Counted from the first letter of the stretch, positions 1 to 6,378 are shown. The stretch is DNA of 20,665 nt from Bacteroidales bacterium (GCA_900769555.1 CAAGHA010000180.1:1-20665), one strand, 5' to 3'. The notes: generated from the sequence alone by a model not told the origin. Program-made: numbers and translations.

Positions 1-2
1 CT

Positions 3-800
3 AAACCAGTATATGGATATAAAAATGATATTTATGATAAAGTATACACTAAGACTGAGTATTAGAGTTATTTAAAGAAAATAGAATTAGAAAAAATTAG
101 AAAAGAATAGAAACAACAAAAAATTAATGAAAATGAAACTAAAATGGTAGAAGAAATAAAAAAGAAATATAGAAATAAATTTCGAGATGAAAAATGGATT
201 AAAGATAATATAGGTGAATATTATACTTATGAGATAATATTACCATATTTTTGGACTATTATTGGAGATAATTATATAAGATTGAAAAATGGTAATATTA
301 GATTGCAGAAAGATATTTAGGATTAGATTAAACAAATACATACAAAAGAGCTGGGAATAGGTATAAGTGGAACACAATTTTTAAATAGAAGATTTTATTA
401 TAATGGAAAATCTCATTGTATAGAATTTGAAAGACCATATTTAACTAAAAAAGAAGAGAAAAAATTTGAAGATTTTAAAACAGAAATTAATTATGGAATT
501 TATGGTATTTATAAGGGTGATGAATTATTTTATATAGGAAGCACTATGAGAGATTTTTCTTTAAGATTTAATGAACATTTAGAAAATATTAAAAATCATA
601 GTAATGAATTAGCATTATATTCTTTAATTAGTATAAATGATGATATAGGATTTGCTCCTTTAATTAATGTTAAAGATTTAAAATCAGATAGAAAAATTGA
701 GAGACATGATTTAGAATGTATGGAATTGGCATTAATTCATTTATATTAGCCTAAGGGAAATATGGCTGGTAGAGTATGTGATTTTAAATTTAAAGAATGA
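3..800 (+). CDS. GIY-YIG nuclease, 5' partial, five in-frame TAG
   Basis: Open from the left edge to TGA at 798-800 (265 codons visible) if TAG is sense; TAG codons lie at 63, 108, 318, 324 and 747. The C-terminal half carries a GIY-YIG endonuclease core: Y-G-I-Y near residue 164-167, Y-I-G near 177-179, then an R-x5-R segment and an E-H helix (NEHLENIKNH). The N-terminal ~110 residues are Lys/Glu-rich and probably coiled coil. The family cuts DNA, in phages often as a homing or host-DNA-degrading enzyme. With the standard code only a 67-residue fragment would remain, missing the GIY strand. The residues following the last TAG (PKGNMAGRVCD) still look like protein. The true start is outside the window. 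Confidence 0.8.
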
Positions 801-833
801 TTTGAAAAAATGAAGTGAAAAAGGAGAAGGCTA

Positions 834-1034
834 ATGTCTACGATGTATAAATCAGAAATTAAGCATACACCGCAGGGTGGTATTAAATATGTATTAGCAA
901 CATAGGAATAGATTGAGAGAGTGAATAAGATTTTAATACCTATGGATATTTATTTAAGTTGGGAAGATAATCAGTTAGTATTTGTTCCTAAGGAAGGATA
1001 TGAACTACCAACCAGGGTAGAAATAAAAGGTTGA
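834..1034 (+). CDS. Small protein of unknown function, two in-frame TAG
   Basis: 66 residues from ATG 834 (AGGAGA upstream) to TGA 1032-1034. It is open only if TAG at 909-911 and 915-917 is sense; reading both as Gln gives LATQEQIERVNKI, a natural amphipathic helix, which is one of the best local arguments for Gln. The second half (IYLSWEDNQLVFVPKEGYEL) looks like beta strands. I do not recognise the family. It follows the GIY-YIG gene by 33 bp and probably shares its transcript. Confidence 0.75.
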
Positions 1035-1059
1035 TTTATTTCATTTAATATGATATAAT
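1031..1059 (+). promoter_or_regulatory. Promoter for the 1133 gene
   Basis: TTGATT (1031-1036), 17 bp, TATAAT (1054-1059) preceded by TGA. The -35 overlaps the stop of the upstream gene. The ~70-base leader that follows holds three ATGAAATGA repeats. Confidence 0.6.
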
Positions 1060-1071
1060 TAAAATAGGAAA

Positions 1072-1136
1072 ATGAAATGAAAACTCATTTGAAAATCAAA
1101 AAATGAAATGAAAAACGAAAGGAAAAAATGAAATGA
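1072..1136 (+). repeat. Three ATGAAATGA minigene-like repeats in the leader
   Basis: ATG-AAA-TGA occurs at 1072-1080, 1103-1111 and 1128-1136, each within an AAAATGAAATGAAAA context. The first and third follow AGGA-type sites. They could be two-codon upstream ORFs, or simply copies of the translation start region, since the third overlaps the real start at 1133. Confidence 0.55.
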
Positions 1137-1432
1137 AAATGATTGGGAAGTATCAAGGTATTAAATGCTATGAATGTTCTAAAAAAGAGTGGGAATTAGA
1201 AAGAGATTTAGCAAATATTTTTATTATTAATGGAAATATGGTGTATAAAAATAGATTGATGGGTAGATATGACGGTCATAGAGTAGAAATATATGATGAA
1301 CCTCATAAGATGTATGGAGTGGCTGAATTTAAACCTGTTGTATCTAAGGTGGAAAAAGAGTTTGATTTTAAACAGTATACTAAAATTGTTGACGATTTTT
1401 TCAAAGAGTTGGAACGTAGTAAGGGAAAGTGA
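1133..1432 (+). CDS. Hypothetical 99-residue protein
   Basis: ATG 1133, with AAAGGA about 10 bases upstream, to TGA at 1430-1432. No in-frame TAG. The sequence is mixed alpha/beta with a Lys/Glu-rich C-terminal helix (KIVDDFFKELERSKGK). There are two cysteines but no metal-site spacing. No family recognised. It has its own promoter at 1031-1059 and is followed directly by a hairpin that carries the next promoter. Confidence 0.7.
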   Translation: MKMIGKYQGIKCYECSKKEWELERDLANIFIINGNMVYKNRLMGRYDGHRVEIYDEPHKMYGVAEFKPVVSKVEKEFDFKQYTKIVDDFFKELERSKGK

Positions 1433-1447
1433 ATAGACAAGGTGTAG

Positions 1448-1515
1448 AAGCCCGATTTTCAATATTTTAGAATATATGAAGAGGGCTTGACACAATCGAA
1501 AAAATATGATATAAT
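1448..1515 (+). promoter_or_regulatory. Hairpin overlapping a consensus promoter
   Basis: AAGCCC (1448-1453) pairs with GGGCTT (1483-1488), with an inner ATATT/AATAT stem. The right arm runs into a perfect TTGACA (1487-1492), then 17 bp and a perfect TATAAT (1510-1515). Hairpin and -35 box are thus fused, a design repeated across the minus block. Confidence 0.8.
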
Positions 1516-1564
1516 AGAGAGTGATGTTGTTGAGTTGGTAAAGGAATTGGAGAAGTATGCCCAA

Positions 1565-1663
1565 ATGCGCTTGATGCCTTCAGCGGCACATGGGCTGGAA
1601 AGGTGGGCGGAGATGGATAAGCCGAGGAATATTACAAATTGGTAGAACCCGATGAAATGGTAA
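1565..1663 (+). CDS. Candidate 32-residue protein with in-frame TAG
   Basis: Downstream of the 1487 promoter one frame reads well if TAG at 1643-1645 is Gln, ending in TAA 1661-1663. From ATG 1565 it is 32 residues, ending RNITNWQNPMKW. GGAG lies 12 bases upstream, which is long. The frame stays open further upstream (VKELEKYAQ), so a TTG start at 1535 is possible. Acidic-basic helix, then a Trp/Asn/Pro-rich tail. The alternative is that this is the first part of a non-coding RNA ending at the 1763-1793 terminator. Confidence 0.4.
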
Positions 1664-1704
1664 AAACTGCGAAAACTAGGGAAATTAGAGAAATTGGGGA
1701 AGTG

Positions 1705-1740
1705 TGGTGGGCCCGACCGGGACGGGACCCATACCATTTT
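1705..1740 (+). terminator. GC-rich hairpin with TTTT tail
   Basis: TGGT-GGGCCC (1705-1714) pairs, with small bulges, with GGGACCC-AT-ACCA (1724-1736) and is followed by TTTT. It could be a terminator or a structured 3' end for the transcript from the 1487 promoter. It is far richer in GC than its surroundings. Confidence 0.4.
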
Positions 1741-1762
1741 CATCGCCATCGTCATCGCAAAT

Positions 1763-1793
1763 AAAAAAGACCTGATATTAATCAGGTCTTTTT
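1763..1793. terminator. Bidirectional intrinsic terminator
   Basis: Perfect stem AGACCTGAT (1768-1776) / ATCAGGTCT (1781-1789), loop ATTA, A-tract on the left and T-tract on the right. It separates plus-strand transcription from the left and minus-strand transcription from the right. Confidence 0.9.
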
Positions 1794-1798
1794 CTTGT

Positions 1799-2254
1799 TT
1801 ACCAACCCATTTCTTTAAAGAAATCGGCAAACACATCATCTGTTGTCTTTTTCTTCTTGCCTACTGGCTTTACATCAAAAATAGATTCCATTTTACCATA
1901 CAGTTTAGCGGCATTAATAGCCTCATCTGCGATAGTGATTAGAACTTCGCCATCCAGGCCGGCAAGAACGGCTTTATATTTCTTTTCTTCTTCTGGACTG
2001 GTTGTGTAATATTTAATTACCCATTTACCAATTGCTTCCATCAGGGCATCTGCTTCTTTCTTCTGGCGCGCCTTAGTCTGTTTCGCAGCGGCTTCCTTAG
2101 CTTTGCGTTCTGCTTCAAGGCGTTTCTGTTCCGCTTCCTTCTGGTCAATATAGGTCTTGTTTGCCGCGTTCAGGATGTCCGCCATCTCGTCCGCGATTTT
2201 CTGGGCGTCTTCACCAGCCTGCAGTCTGGCAAGAATATCTTTTTCAGTAAACAT
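1799..2254 (-). CDS. Coiled-coil protein of unknown function
   Basis: 151 residues, ATG 2254, ideal AAAGGAGG site 8 bases upstream, TAA stop. Residues ~38-70 are almost all Lys/Glu/Ala/Arg/Gln (KEAEQKRLEAERKAKEAAAK), a strong coiled coil. The C-terminal part (~75-151) is a mixed domain ending FFKEMGW. No membrane segment. Function unknown; a scaffold-like or host-interacting early protein is conceivable. It has its own promoter at 2287-2315 and ends at the bidirectional terminator. Confidence 0.85.
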   Translation of the reverse strand: MFTEKDILARLQAGEDAQKIADEMADILNAANKTYIDQKEAEQKRLEAERKAKEAAAKQTKARQKKEADALMEAIGKWVIKYYTTSPEEEKKYKAVLAGLDGEVLITIADEAINAAKLYGKMESIFDVKPVGKKKKTTDDVFADFFKEMGW

Positions 2255-2286
2255 ATATGTTTCCTCCTTTATTATTTTATATTATT

Positions 2287-2315
2287 ATTATATCATTTTT
2301 TTTAAGAAAAGTCAA
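2287..2315 (-). promoter_or_regulatory. Promoter for the 1799-2254 gene
   Basis: Minus strand: TTGACT (2310-2315), 17 bp, TGA-TATAAT (-10 at 2287-2292). Confidence 0.8.
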
Positions 2316-2565
2316 ATTGTGAGGAGAAAGTCGGGCGACTAAATTTTGTGGGCAAAGACAATAGCTACAACTCTGTGTGAAAGAGCTACGGGAGGTTCCA
2401 AAGTCTGGTTGTGGCATATGCGGCCCGGCCGGTTGGACTGGGTTTTCGGGAAAATATCGCGTTGCGCCGAGCCTGCTAGAAGTCTCGAAAAATTTGCATA
2501 TGGGGTATAAGACCGGGAATTCGGGCCTTGGCAGTCGCCCGCGGCCCGCTCTCCGCCTCTCTTTA
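2316..2565 (-). other. GC-rich gene-less leader or RNA region
   Basis: About 250 bases with no credible ORF and GC content clearly above the neighbours. Transcribed leftward from the promoter at 2566-2595, its 5' end folds as CGGGCC ... GGCCCG (2521-2550 region). Two copies of GCATATG (near 2414 and 2495) flank the middle part. It may be a long non-coding leader or a decayed insert; no known RNA family recognised. Confidence 0.4.
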
Positions 2566-2614
2566 ATTATACCACAGGTCTGGCCCCGCTGTCAATAGGC
2601 AAATCGCACAAAAA
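2566..2614 (-). promoter_or_regulatory. Regulatory island 1: minus promoter
   Basis: Minus strand TTGACA (2590-2595), 18 bp, TG-G-TATAAT (2566-2571), preceded by the island element GCCTAT and by GCACAAAAA at about 2606-2614. The start site lies at the edge of a GC-rich stem. No matching plus-strand promoter is left, unlike islands 3-5. Confidence 0.75.
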
Positions 2615-2687
2615 TTAAAAAAGTTTTTTAGATACTTTTGTTCAAATCGCTGAATCGGCATTTTTATCCAAAATCGGCAATTCGCAC

Positions 2688-2710
2688 AAAAAAAGAAGGG
2701 TTTCCCCTTC
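2688..2710 (-). terminator. Terminator of the 3983-2716 operon
   Basis: Minus strand: GAAGGG-GAAA-CCCTTC (2695-2710) followed by seven T (plus-strand A at 2688-2694). It lies 6 bases beyond the last stop codon. Confidence 0.9.
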
Positions 2711-2715
2711 ATTTT

Positions 2716-3060
2716 TTATTCAACCTGCGCAGTCACTTTGAAGTTGGGCTTGCGTTCTTCCCACATTTCCCAAGCCTGTTCGATGGCTTCTTCCTCGGTG
2801 TCTGCTTCAATCTCCCAGTATGTTACGATGTCATGAACGCAAACTGTGAATTTTTTCTTCGGCACCGGGGGTCTGCTTGACCATTTCCCGATGTGATACT
2901 CTTCCAGTCGGCGTCTGTATTCTCTGTCAACTGTGTCTGTTTCACACTTTGTGCAGGTAGCACCGTAATCACAGGGGCGGTTGCCTTCGCTATCAGCATA
3001 GCAGCCGCACACATCTTCCAGAACATTAGACCAAATTTTAATTGCTTTATTATCTGTCAC
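2716..3060 (-). CDS. Cysteine-rich protein of unknown function
   Basis: Best start is GTG at 3060: AAAGGATTGATAATT-GTG has the same spacing as the start at 3983. 114 residues, TAA stop. The N-terminal third has a Cys cluster (CGCYADSEGNRPC, then CTKC) that could bind zinc. The C-terminal half (KKFTVCVHDIVTYWEIEA, DTEEEAIEQAWEMWEERKP) is a beta-hairpin plus helix, resembling small domains common in phage early proteins. The ribosome binding site sits inside the end of the upstream gene, so the two are translationally linked. Confidence 0.8.
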   Translation of the reverse strand: MTDNKAIKIWSNVLEDVCGCYADSEGNRPCDYGATCTKCETDTVDREYRRRLEEYHIGKWSSRPPVPKKKFTVCVHDIVTYWEIEADTEEEAIEQAWEMWEERKPNFKVTAQVE

Positions 3061-3065
3061 AATTA

Positions 3066-3251
3066 TCAATCCTTTCTTTCAAATACCTGCTGTGTTGTTT
3101 TAATCCAGATACCTTCTGTTGTTTCTTTCTTTTTCAGTTCGATTACGAATTCCCACATTTTCAGCAGGTCATCAAAATACATTTCATCGGAGAAGATACC
3201 ATCTGTAAAAATGTTTCTTGCTGTATAAATCACTGTATAACTTTTATCCAT
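3066..3251 (-). CDS. Hypothetical 61-residue protein
   Basis: ATG 3251 with GAGGAG 8 bases upstream (an in-frame GTG 9 bases earlier is too close to that site). TGA stop at 3066-3068. Sequence MDKSYTVIYTARNIFTDG, then a helix and a Lys-rich strand. The start lies 6 bases beyond the preceding gene's stop, and the stop overlaps the next gene's ribosome binding site. Middle gene of a tight three-gene set; no family recognised. Confidence 0.75.
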   Translation of the reverse strand: MDKSYTVIYTARNIFTDGIFSDEMYFDDLLKMWEFVIELKKKETTEGIWIKTTQQVFERKD

Positions 3252-3256
3252 TCTTC

Positions 3257-3406
3257 TCACTCCTCAAATTCGATTGTGCTTTTCATGGTGTATGTCATTT
3301 CGTAAATCAGTTTCTGTTCACCCTCTGTTTCTGCTAAGTCCATCAGATACTCTAAGCAGTCCAGCACTTCTGTTAAAAAATTGTTATTGATTGTCATGTC
3401 ATTCAT
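3257..3406 (-). CDS. Hypothetical 49-residue acidic protein
   Basis: ATG 3406, AAAGGAAG upstream, TGA at 3257-3259. MNDMTINNNFLTEVLDCL then an acidic, mostly helical sequence ending STIEFEE. First gene after the promoter at 3433-3461. The final GAG-GAG codons double as the ribosome binding site of the next gene. Confidence 0.75.
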   Translation of the reverse strand: MNDMTINNNFLTEVLDCLEYLMDLAETEGEQKLIYEMTYTMKSTIEFEE

Positions 3407-3432
3407 TTAATCCACTTCCTTTCTGTATTATT

Positions 3433-3461
3433 ATAATACCACAGGCAGGCTTATTTGTCAA
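3433..3461 (-). promoter_or_regulatory. Promoter for the 3406-2716 genes
   Basis: Minus TTGACA (3456-3461), 17 bp, TGG-TATTAT (3433-3438). Confidence 0.8.
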
Positions 3462-3636
3462 GATGTTTTTTGAAAATAAATGTTTTTTCTTTTCCGCAGT
3501 GTTCACAGCGAATAATCACTTCTTTTCGTTCATGGTCTAATTCTCCACGAGAATTGGAATAAGTGAATTCACCATACCACCAGTATTCATGTTTACAAGT
3601 AATTCTTTTCCATACACCTTTAAAAAATTCTTTCAT
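3451..3636 (-). CDS. Small putative zinc-binding protein
   Basis: ATG 3636 preceded by GAGGTGA; 61 residues, TAA stop. MKEFFKGVWKRITCKHEYWW contains C-x-H, and near the C-terminus C-E-H-C-G-K-E; together these could form one zinc site, as in zinc-ribbon miniproteins of phages. The gene end overlaps the next promoter. An upstream in-frame extension lies inside the promoter and is not translated from it. Confidence 0.75.
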   Translation of the reverse strand: MKEFFKGVWKRITCKHEYWWYGEFTYSNSRGELDHERKEVIIRCEHCGKEKTFIFKKHLDK

Positions 3637-3655
3637 TATCGTCACCTCTATTAGT

Positions 3656-3684
3656 ATGATACCACAGGGGCTTGATTTTGTCAA
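3656..3684 (-). promoter_or_regulatory. Promoter for the 3451-3636 gene
   Basis: Minus TTGACA (3679-3684), 17 bp, TGG-TATCAT (3656-3661). The -35 lies in the loop and arm of a hairpin. Confidence 0.75.
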
Positions 3685-3689
3685 GCCCC
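3667..3689 (+). terminator. Promoter-embedded hairpin, plus-facing
   Basis: GGGGCTTGA (3667-3675) / TCAAGCCCC (3681-3689). On the plus strand it is followed by CCTTTCGACATTTTT; on the minus strand no T-tract follows. It would therefore stop mainly plus-strand (antisense) transcription. Confidence 0.5.
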
Positions 3690-3701
3690 CTTTCGACATT
3701 T

Positions 3702-3983
3702 TTAGAAAATTTCTACCACGGGTTTGTTTTCTTCATCCCATACCAGTCTGGAACATTCAGGCACTGTTGCGAATTCTCTGAACCCTAAATCATCGAAGAC
3801 ACAAAACTCAACCTGAGCGGAAGGGTCGTATTTTTTCAGTTTCTGAATCAGTTCGCCTACTGTCATGCTCATGGGTTCGGCACACATAGGGGCGTCATCA
3901 CATTCTTCCATGGGGTTATCCAGGTTACATACTCCCCACATACATTCGGGACATTCATAATCAGAGCATTTGTATTTTTTCAT
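3702..3983 (-). CDS. Cysteine-rich N-terminus, acidic protein
   Basis: ATG 3983 (AAAGGA 9 bases upstream; the in-frame ATG at 3989 is too near it). 93 residues, TAA. Residues ~4-35 contain seven Cys (CSDYECPECMWGVCNLDN, then two more), a likely metal site. The remainder, MSMTVGELIQKLKKYDPSAQ plus VEFCVFDDLG, resembles the small phage domain built as an amphipathic helix followed by a strand. First gene of the module that starts after island 2. Confidence 0.8.
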   Translation of the reverse strand: MKKYKCSDYECPECMWGVCNLDNPMEECDDAPMCAEPMSMTVGELIQKLKKYDPSAQVEFCVFDDLGFREFATVPECSRLVWDEENKPVVEIF

Positions 3984-4029
3984 TATCATCAATCCTTTCG
4001 TTTGTGTTCTCTTTCCTTTTGTTATACTA

Positions 4030-4058
4030 ATAATACCATGAATTCGGGAAAATTACAA
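4030..4058 (-). promoter_or_regulatory. Promoter for the 3702-3983 gene
   Basis: Minus TTGTAA (4053-4058, weak -35), 17 bp, TGG-TATTAT (4030-4035). Confidence 0.6.
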
Positions 4059-4099
4059 TACCGGAATAATACACAAAAAATGCGTGAAAAAATTGTGAG

Positions 4100-4192
4100 G
4101 TTTGCCTATTGACAAAAATTCCGGCCTTGGCGCCTGTGCGCGGCCGGCCAAATTATACCATACTTTCGGGGAGTTGTCAAGGGGTATTTTTT
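4100..4192 (-). promoter_or_regulatory. Regulatory island 2
   Basis: Minus promoter TTGACA (4175-4180), 17 bp, TGG-TATAAT (4152-4157); transcription starts at a GC stem (CCGGCC ... GGCCGG, about 4122-4147) followed by AATTTTTG. On the plus side TTGACA (4108-4113) survives, but the -10 is missing: compared with islands 3-5, about 25 bases are deleted between short A-runs. Confidence 0.75.
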
Positions 4193-4194
4193 CA

Positions 4195-4232
4195 CAAAAA
4201 AAATTCGGCAAACTTTGTGAAATTTGCCGAAT
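4195..4232 (-). terminator. Terminator after the degenerate GIY-YIG gene
   Basis: ATTCGGCAAA (4203-4212) / TTTGCCGAAT (4223-4232), with a long T-tract on the minus side (4196-4202). Confidence 0.9.
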
Positions 4233-4237
4233 GTATT

Positions 4238-4855
4238 TTATACACTCATTTGTGTATAATTTGTATAAATTTTTTCTGCTTCTTCAAGGTCAAAATCAAT
4301 TCCAAAAAATCTGTCATTCTTTTTAAAAGCTTCTGTAAATTTAGAAATGTAGACTGCTCTGAACCAACTTTCAAACCCTTCCGCTGGAAGACAACCACAA
4401 TTCCAAATTTTATCGACTACAATTTTGACAACCCCTAATTTTTTATAATCTCTTAAATGTTCTGTCATTCTCTGTTTAACTGTTCGGGAAGTTGTACCCA
4501 CTTTAGAGAATAGCCTTTTGCCTGTGCTATCAAATGCTCTGATGAGGTAAAAAATCTGTGTACCTGCTGGATAATTACTGTCTGCATGGAATTCGATTTC
4601 TCCTTTGCTTGTCTGCACAACTGTATTTTCAGTAGGCATTGTGTGTTTTTGGTCTGCGGTTTTTCTTGAATGTTTGAACATTTCTTTGGCTGCTTCCAGT
4701 AGGTCTACAAATTTCTTTGCATACTGCTTTACTGTGCTTTTTGCGTATCCTGTCAGTTCAGCAATAAACTCTGCTGTTTCTTCTTTAACATAGGTTAAAA
4801 ATACAACCTGCGCCCTTTTTGTCTGTGTGTCTTCGTATCTTTTGTATGCGTTCAT
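4238..4855 (-). CDS. HTH plus GIY-YIG-like protein
   Basis: 205 residues, ATG 4855, TAA stop. The N-terminal ~55 residues contain a helix-turn-helix-like segment (ETAEFIAELTGYAKSTVKQY). The C-terminal half (from ~90) has the GIY-YIG fold pattern: Y-L-I-R-A-F strand, K-V-G-T-T in place of YIG, then R-x3-RMTEHL and a later E. The tyrosines of the first motif are altered, so catalytic activity is uncertain; it may be a DNA-binding regulator. No promoter directly upstream: it probably relies on readthrough past the hairpin at 4894-4917. Confidence 0.75.
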   Translation of the reverse strand: MNAYKRYEDTQTKRAQVVFLTYVKEETAEFIAELTGYAKSTVKQYAKKFVDLLEAAKEMFKHSRKTADQKHTMPTENTVVQTSKGEIEFHADSNYPAGTQIFYLIRAFDSTGKRLFSKVGTTSRTVKQRMTEHLRDYKKLGVVKIVVDKIWNCGCLPAEGFESWFRAVYISKFTEAFKKNDRFFGIDFDLEEAEKIYTNYTQMSV

Positions 4856-4893
4856 GTTCCGCCCTTCCTTCCTTTTTATCCATTTTTTAAGGA

Positions 4894-4917
4894 AAAGGGC
4901 GGGTTTTCCGCCCCTTT
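4894..4917 (-). terminator. Leaky terminator between two genes
   Basis: AAAGGG..CGG / CCG..CCCTTT hairpin with AAAA loop on the minus strand, followed by TTTTCC. It lies between the 4921-5328 and 4238-4855 genes, where it may lower expression of the downstream gene. Confidence 0.6.
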
Positions 4918-4920
4918 CTG

Positions 4921-5328
4921 TTAGTTTTTAGGTTTTCTTCTTTGTGTAAGTGCTAATTTATAGGTATTTTCGCCAACTGTGAAGGAAATTTCGCCCTGTT
5001 TGTTGACAATTTCGACATTTTCTGCGGAAATTTCACCATTTTTTGCTAAAAACTTGGCAATTTCGGCAATTACTGTTTCTTTTACAGGATTTTCCTTGGT
5101 TTTTTTCGGTTTTTTCTCTTTTTCTTCTGTTGGTTTGTCCGCACCTCGTTTCTGATTAGCAACCGCCCTAGCCTGTTTTTCCTGCTCTTTGGTCAGGTCA
5201 TGTTCTAAGTTCTTTTTCCCTTTGTCGATTTCCTTATCGTATTCCATCAACTCCTTGATTTCTTCCTCGGTCATTCCCAATTTTCTCATGGCTTCTTTCT
5301 GCGTTTCGATTTCTTTGAGTGTAGCCAT
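4921..5328 (-). CDS. Cassette protein A1 (paralogue of 8743-9099)
   Basis: 135 residues, ATG 5328, AAAGGAAG upstream, TAA. N-terminal helix with KLGMTEEEIKELMEYDKEID; a basic, low-complexity Lys/Glu linker (~65-82); then a C-terminal domain (VNKQGEISFTVGENTYKLAL) predicted as strands. The paralogue shares DKEIDKGK, the linker type, IAE and VEIVN. Each copy follows a copy of protein B. Charge pattern suggests nucleic-acid or protein binding; family not recognised. Own promoter at 5352-5380. Confidence 0.85.
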   Translation of the reverse strand: MATLKEIETQKEAMRKLGMTEEEIKELMEYDKEIDKGKKNLEHDLTKEQEKQARAVANQKRGADKPTEEKEKKPKKTKENPVKETVIAEIAKFLAKNGEISAENVEIVNKQGEISFTVGENTYKLALTQRRKPKN

Positions 5329-5351
5329 CGCATCACTTCCTTTCTATACTT

Positions 5352-5380
5352 ATTGTATCACACCTTGTGACTGTTGTCAA
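5352..5380 (-). promoter_or_regulatory. Promoter for A1
   Basis: Minus TTGACA (5375-5380), 17 bp, TGA-TACAAT (5352-5357). Confidence 0.8.
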
Positions 5381-5417
5381 GAAAAAGTTTAGGGGGAAGG
5401 GAAGTTTCCTTCCCCCT
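5381..5417 (-). terminator. Terminator after B1
   Basis: AGGGGGAAGG (5391-5400) / CCTTCCCCCT (5408-5417) followed on the minus strand by TAAACTTTTTC. Confidence 0.8.
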
Positions 5418-5423
5418 TGCCTG

Positions 5424-5795
5424 TCAGTTTTTTACAAACAGGGCTTTTTTCTTGTCTTCAATTCTTGTCACTTTCAGTTCATCTTTCAACTGTCTTACCA
5501 GGGAAGACACTCGCTGATTGGACATTTCTTTTTCCTGACATACCGCACAACCTTTCAGAATTTCTGTGATTGTGTAATACTGATTAGGTTTCATGAAGTC
5601 CAGAATTGCCTGTTTGATGCCCTCGTTTTCTTTCTGAGTGGCAGTCATTTTTTTCTCACCACTTGCAGTAGTGTTTTTCTTTGCCAGCAGTTCCAGTTCA
5701 TGTTCGATGAAGGCTACCAGTTTTTCACTTTCCGCAACTTCTTTGATTGTCAGCAGTTCGTTGAAGTAATCTTTTTTTGTCATTTTTTTAGTCAT
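5424..5795 (-). CDS. Cassette protein B1, winged-helix-like
   Basis: 123 residues, ATG 5795 with AAGGAGATTGGTACT spacing, TGA stop. Begins MTKKMTKKDYFNELL, then an acidic helix, a linker, and a C-terminal ~70-residue domain: ENEGIKQAILDFM, a TITEI helix, C-x2-C, SNQRVSSLVRQLKDEL and a basic strand. Helix order fits a winged helix with the QRVSSLVRQLKDE helix as recognition helix (inference). About two thirds identical by eye to 9149-9523. Likely a DNA-binding regulator made early. Confidence 0.85.
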   Translation of the reverse strand: MTKKMTKKDYFNELLTIKEVAESEKLVAFIEHELELLAKKNTTASGEKKMTATQKENEGIKQAILDFMKPNQYYTITEILKGCAVCQEKEMSNQRVSSLVRQLKDELKVTRIEDKKKALFVKN

Positions 5796-5851
5796 AGTAC
5801 CAATCTCCTTTTTGTGTGTTAGTTTAGTTTTTGTTTACCTTTTGTACCTTT

Positions 5852-5880
5852 ATTATAGCACCTTTGCTTTAGGTTGTCAA
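5852..5880 (-). promoter_or_regulatory. Promoter for B1
   Basis: Perfect minus TTGACA (5875-5880), 17 bp, TGC-TATAAT (5852-5857). The -35 is also the 3' arm of the inverted repeat enclosing the RNA at 5875-6038. Confidence 0.85.
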
Positions 5881-6038
5881 GAGGTTTTTTGATTTTTTTT
5901 CGTTTGCTTTGCTTGGTTGGGTCTAATCTTGAATGATGGCTCAGCACCCTAGGACTTTGCTCGGCGAAGGTCGATTTTCTCAACCACACCACCAAGACCG
6001 CTCAACTCCAAGCAACCTGTTATCTCAACCTCTTGACA
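5875..6038 (-). ncRNA. Candidate structured RNA 1
   Basis: Transcribed from a perfect promoter (6044-6072); no ORF. A 12-bp perfect inverted repeat closes it: TGTCAAGAGGTT (5875-5886) and AACCTCTTGACA (6027-6038). Inside, on the minus strand: TTGCTTGG pairs with CCAAGCAA; CTTGGTG pairs with CGCCGAG; nested GGTTGA-GAAAA-TCGACC. The core AGAAAaTCGACC...GCcGAGC recurs in candidate RNA 2 at 11554-11646, as do the 5' end and the A-rich 3' segment. Two related copies with conserved ends argue for a functional RNA. The 3' end is uncertain because no T-tract follows. Confidence 0.6.
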
Positions 6039-6043
6039 CCTTT

Positions 6044-6072
6044 ATTATAGCACCTTTGGTGGCTATTGTCAA
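6044..6072 (-). promoter_or_regulatory. Promoter for structured RNA 1
   Basis: Perfect minus TTGACA (6067-6072), 17 bp, TGC-TATAAT (6044-6049). The stretch around the -10 (6039-6059) is a 21-bp direct copy of 5847-5867. Confidence 0.85.
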
Positions 6073-6133
6073 GCACTTTTTTTATTTTTTTTTCTGAGTG
6101 GGAAGTGTGTTTTCTGTCCCTCTCTGTACTATT

Positions 6134-6162
6134 ATAATACCACAGGTCGCAGAATAATGCAA
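6134..6162 (-). promoter_or_regulatory. Orphan promoter
   Basis: Minus TTGCAT (6157-6162), 17 bp, TGG-TATTAT (6134-6139). It precedes only ~60 bases (6073-6127) before the next promoter; no ORF follows. The gene-less stretch 5796-6389 thus holds promoters of island 3, this one, the RNA 1 promoter and the B1 promoter in series. Confidence 0.55.
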
Positions 6163-6185
6163 GTAAAAGAATGGGGTCTAAAATG

Positions 6186-6353
6186 AAGATTTTTTGTGCA
6201 ACATTACGGGAAAAAATATTGTGCAAATTTGTGCAACTTTTCTATTGACAAAAATGCTGGGACTGTGGTATAATGGAAATTTTGGCGCGCACCGTTCGTG
6301 CGCGCGGCGATCATACCATACTTTTCGGATTTTGTCAATAGGTAAAACCGCAC
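6186..6353. promoter_or_regulatory. Regulatory island 3: facing promoters, GC palindrome
   Basis: Plus: TTGACA (6245-6250), 18 bp, TGG-TATAAT (6269-6274). Minus: TTGACA (6333-6338), 17 bp, TGG-TATGAT (6310-6315). Between them GCGCGCAC-GAAC-GTGCGCGC-type palindrome (about 6284-6307). GCACAAAAA-type motifs lie outside on both sides (6191-6199, 6219-6235, 6349-6358). The minus promoter serves the leftward module; the plus promoter would run antisense into the genes on the right. Confidence 0.8.
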
Positions 6354-6378
6354 AAAAAATGAGGTGAAAACTCACCTC
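6354..6378 (-). terminator. Terminator of the 8446-6390 module
   Basis: GAGGTGA (6361-6367) / TCACCTC (6372-6378), then ATTTTTT on the minus strand. Confidence 0.9.

Noticed and set aside
1208..1839. Minus-strand frames opposite 1133-1432 and the 1487 transcript
   Set aside because: They lack ribosome sites, are Phe/Ile/Ser-rich antisense translations and cross the bidirectional terminator.
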